Notes under the pieces: generated by a model | The model's database searches: none | What the model was told of the DNA's origin: nothing | The model's input: only the letters and a program-made list of their open reading frames with translations | From: DUQX01 sp050948825 | GTDB lineage: Bacteria; Bacillota; Dethiobacteria; DTU022; UBA8154 | Direction: 5' to 3' | Assembly (NCBI GenBank): GCA_050948825.1 | Contig: JBMNEO010000002.1 | Location: 1 to 31,949, forward strand | Length of the DNA stretch: 31,949 nt | Made by a program: the position numbers and the translations under genes | In this document: piece after piece, positions 29,637 through 31,949 of the stretch | Position numbering within the stretch: the first letter of the stretch is position 1 | Layout of the letters: each line of letters starts with the position of its first letter

Positions 29637-31949
29637 ATGAACGCTTTATTCTCCAACACTAAGTTCTCCAGAACACTAAATAAAAAAGAAGGAAATAGAA
29701 AGAGTAAATTAGGGCTTGCCGGCAGGCTCTATAAAGTATTTATTTTGTTTGCATTAGTAATATTTTGCGTAATCGGAGCGGGGGCCTTTACCGTTGTTTA
29801 CTCTTTCGTTAATGACGCGCCGGACCTGCGCACATTGAAAACGCTGACCCCTGCAGCGTCGCGTATATACGACCGTTTTGACAATGAGATCGCGGTTTTT
29901 TACGGCCTAGAAAACCGAATTGAAAAACCTTTGGACCAGATTTCTCCTCATATTCAAAAGGCTTTTATTGCGATAGAGGACGAAAGGTTTTATAAGCATC
30001 AGGGCTTGGACCTGATGGGATTAGGGCGGGCTTTTATTACCAACCTGCGTCGGGGGGACTGGACCGGGCAGGGGGGGAGCACCATCACGCAGCAGCTGGT
30101 AAAGAACATTCTCCTTTCCCAGGAGAAGACCTTTGCCCGGAAGTTAAAAGAGGCATGGCTAGCGATTAAAATGGAGCGGCAGTATTCGAAGAGCGAGATA
30201 TTGGAGATGTATTTAAACCAGATTTATTTTGCTCATGGCGCTTACGGTGTTGAGGCCGCGGCGCGGATATATTTCGATAAAAGTGCAGCGGAGCTTACAT
30301 GCGGTGAGGCGGCTTTGCTGGCGGGAATTCCCCGCTCTCCAAATTATTATTCGCCCTATAATAATTTTGAAGCAGCTTTGCAGAGACAGTCTTTGGTGTT
30401 GGAAAAAATGTTCGAGCAGAGTTATATCAGTGAAGACCAGCTGAAAGAGGCCAGGGAAGAGCGGATAACGCTGGCCGGCCTTCCAGATAGAGAGTATTCT
30501 TTTCCATATTTTATGGATTATGTTTTGCATAACGAGCTCATTAAAATACTGACCGGGCTGCCGGGGTTTGACAGCCGGGCAGATGCTTACGAGGCAATTT
30601 ACAGCGGAGGTCTAAAGATTTATACCACCCTGGACCAGGATGCTCAGTCCCATACCGAGGAGGTTCTCAATGATGAGAGCCTTTACCGCCGGAGCGTCAG
30701 GGTTGATATGGAACATGTGAAAGAACTGGCGGGAAATGGAGATTACACCGGTTACCCGGAGGAAGCTCTTGCCGAAAGCGGGATTCCCCAGCCTCAGGCG
30801 GCTGCCGTAGTGGCGGATCCTGCATCGGGGGAAGTCCTGGCTCTGGTGGGGGGAAGAGAATACGGCGAAGGCAATCAGGACCTCCGTTACCTGAGCCCCA
30901 GGCAGCCGGGCTCGGCCATGAAGCCCATTGCCGTATATGCCCCGGCTATGGAGGAGGGGCTGATCACGCCCGAATCAATTATCGATGATTCCCCCGTTGC
31001 CTGGGGGGAATGGACACCGGAAAACTTTGGTGGAGATTTTATGGGGTTGGTTACGGTAAGGGAAGCACTGGTGAGGTCGCTCAACATCCCGGCGGCGAAG
31101 GTATTCGCGCGTTTGACGCCGGAGACAGGTCTGGAGTATGCGCAGAAGATGGGGATTACTACTATACATCCCGATGATTACAACCTTGCTGCATCGCTGG
31201 GCGGGCTGACCTGGGGAACAACGGCCTTTGATATGGCGCAGGCCTATTGTGTTTTGGCCAACGAAGGGAAAAAGGTAGACCTGCACACGGTGAAAAGTAT
31301 TGAGGACAGAAACGGCCGCGTTCTTTATGAAAACAGCGCTCAAGCGGAGGCGGTCATCAGCCCGCAAACCGCTTATCTGGTTACGGATATGCTCAAAGAT
31401 GTGGTGCAAAGGGGAACAGCATCGAATTTAAGCATCATGCGGCCGCTTGCGGCAAAGACCGGGACAACCAGTGAAAACCGCGATGCTTATTTAGTTGCAT
31501 ATACCCCTGATATCGTTGTGTCGTTCTGGATGGGCCATGATATACAAACGCTGGGAAGGATTGATGGGGGAAGCGGGGAGGCTGTAACTTTTATGAACGC
31601 TATTCTTTCTCAGATTCTGAAAGATGTTCCTCCTCACGATTTCAGCGTGCCGCTTGGTATAACAAGCCCTGTCAGCATCTGCAGCAAATCCGGATTGAAG
31701 CCGGGACCTCACTGTCCAAAGGAAGATATAGTAGAAGAAATATTTCCTGCTGGAAAAGCCCCCGGCAGGAGATGCGATCTGCATATTGAACTGGAAATTT
31801 GCACCCGCAGCGGGCTTTTGGCGGGATATTACTGCCCGCCCTGGGAAAGGATAAGAAGGACTTTTTTGCTGCGGCCTGACTATGAGCTCACAGACGAGCG
31901 CTGGGGAAAAACGGGCAGGGGGCCGGAAGACGCCGCCTTACTTCCACCT
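29637..31949 (+). CDS. Class A penicillin-binding protein (PBP1A type), runs off the right edge
   Basis: 771 codons are open to the last base of the window without a stop. A basic cytoplasmic segment (1-35) and one membrane helix (about 36-60) lead to a GT51 glycosyltransferase domain with catalytic Glu114 in IEDERFYKHQGLD and GGSTITQQLVKN. The transpeptidase domain follows, with Ser426-x-x-Lys429 (SAMK), Ser481-Leu-Asn483 and Lys607-Thr-Gly. All key residues are present, so it should polymerise and crosslink peptidoglycan outside the membrane. The region after about residue 690 has several cysteines (CSKSG, HCPK, CTRSG, YYCPPWER), as in many Firmicutes homologues. AAGGAGAG lies about 7 bases before the ATG. 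Confidence 0.95.
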   Translation, partial: MNALFSNTKFSRTLNKKEGNRKSKLGLAGRLYKVFILFALVIFCVIGAGAFTVVYSFVNDAPDLRTLKTLTPAASRIYDRFDNEIAVFYGLENRIEKPLDQISPHIQKAFIAIEDERFYKHQGLDLMGLGRAFITNLRRGDWTGQGGSTITQQLVKNILLSQEKTFARKLKEAWLAIKMERQYSKSEILEMYLNQIYFAHGAYGVEAAARIYFDKSAAELTCGEAALLAGIPRSPNYYSPYNNFEAALQRQSLVLEKMFEQSYISEDQLKEAREERITLAGLPDREYSFPYFMDYVLHNELIKILTGLPGFDSRADAYEAIYSGGLKIYTTLDQDAQSHTEEVLNDESLYRRSVRVDMEHVKELAGNGDYTGYPEEALAESGIPQPQAAAVVADPASGEVLALVGGREYGEGNQDLRYLSPRQPGSAMKPIAVYAPAMEEGLITPESIIDDSPVAWGEWTPENFGGDFMGLVTVREALVRSLNIPAAKVFARLTPETGLEYAQKMGITTIHPDDYNLAASLGGLTWGTTAFDMAQAYCVLANEGKKVDLHTVKSIEDRNGRVLYENSAQAEAVISPQTAYLVTDMLKDVVQRGTASNLSIMRPLAAKTGTTSENRDAYLVAYTPDIVVSFWMGHDIQTLGRIDGGSGEAVTFMNAILSQILKDVPPHDFSVPLGITSPVSICSKSGLKPGPHCPKEDIVEEIFPAGKAPGRRCDLHIELEICTRSGLLAGYYCPPWERIRRTFLLRPDYELTDERWGKTGRGPEDAALLPP

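Overview
The window looks like a chromosomal segment of a strictly anaerobic, low-to-mid GC Gram-positive bacterium of the Clostridia, of the Peptococcaceae/Syntrophomonas type. The evidence is AGGAGG-type ribosome binding sites with frequent GTG/TTG starts, an LCP-family envelope protein, a class A PBP, a DUF4321 protein, corrinoid methyl-transfer proteins and an NAD(H)-linked iron-sulfur flavoprotein module. The taxonomic placement is inference from gene content. No rRNA, tRNA, CRISPR array or intact insertion sequence was seen.

Left part (1-5300): the 3' end of an MBOAT acyltransferase, a block of REP/BIME-like inverted repeats, a DHHW-family partner protein, an LCP ligase-like protein, a short archaeal-length ThyA-like thymidylate synthase with a long leader, and a Ste24-type M48 membrane protease. 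The MBOAT, DHHW and LCP genes suggest polymer acetylation and attachment at the cell surface.

Middle part (5600-16100): a soluble chemoreceptor; a methyl-transfer cluster (UroD-fold methyltransferase, 60-aa protein, corrinoid protein); a membrane GGDEF cyclase; a DUF4321 protein; and a three-gene NADH/flavin/Fe-S module (HndA, HndC/HymB and a NuoG/HndD-like N-terminal half). The module has no hydrogenase or formate dehydrogenase active-site domain in the window. A DEAD-box helicase and a DUF1294 protein follow.

Right-middle (16100-22800): on the minus strand an MFS transporter and a HAD-ZIP pair; on the plus strand a PspC-type membrane pair followed by two small heat-shock proteins. The second of these carries a polyglutamine tail. 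Next is a metallo-beta-lactamase-fold gene that is frameshifted close to its 3' end.

Right part (22800-31949): a minus-strand locus with an FNT-family anion channel, a 95-aa four-cysteine protein, an iron-type alcohol dehydrogenase homologue, a soluble PAS/GAF histidine kinase and a sigma-54 activator. The channel gene has a near-consensus sigma-54 promoter, and upstream of it lie helically phased T-tracts and two dyads. The same four-cysteine module, with identical spacing, is fused to the N-terminus of the channel and also made as the separate small protein. The dehydrogenase homologue has two of its four metal-ligand positions changed. This locus is the best candidate for an undescribed system. 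A divergent class A PBP gene runs off the right edge.
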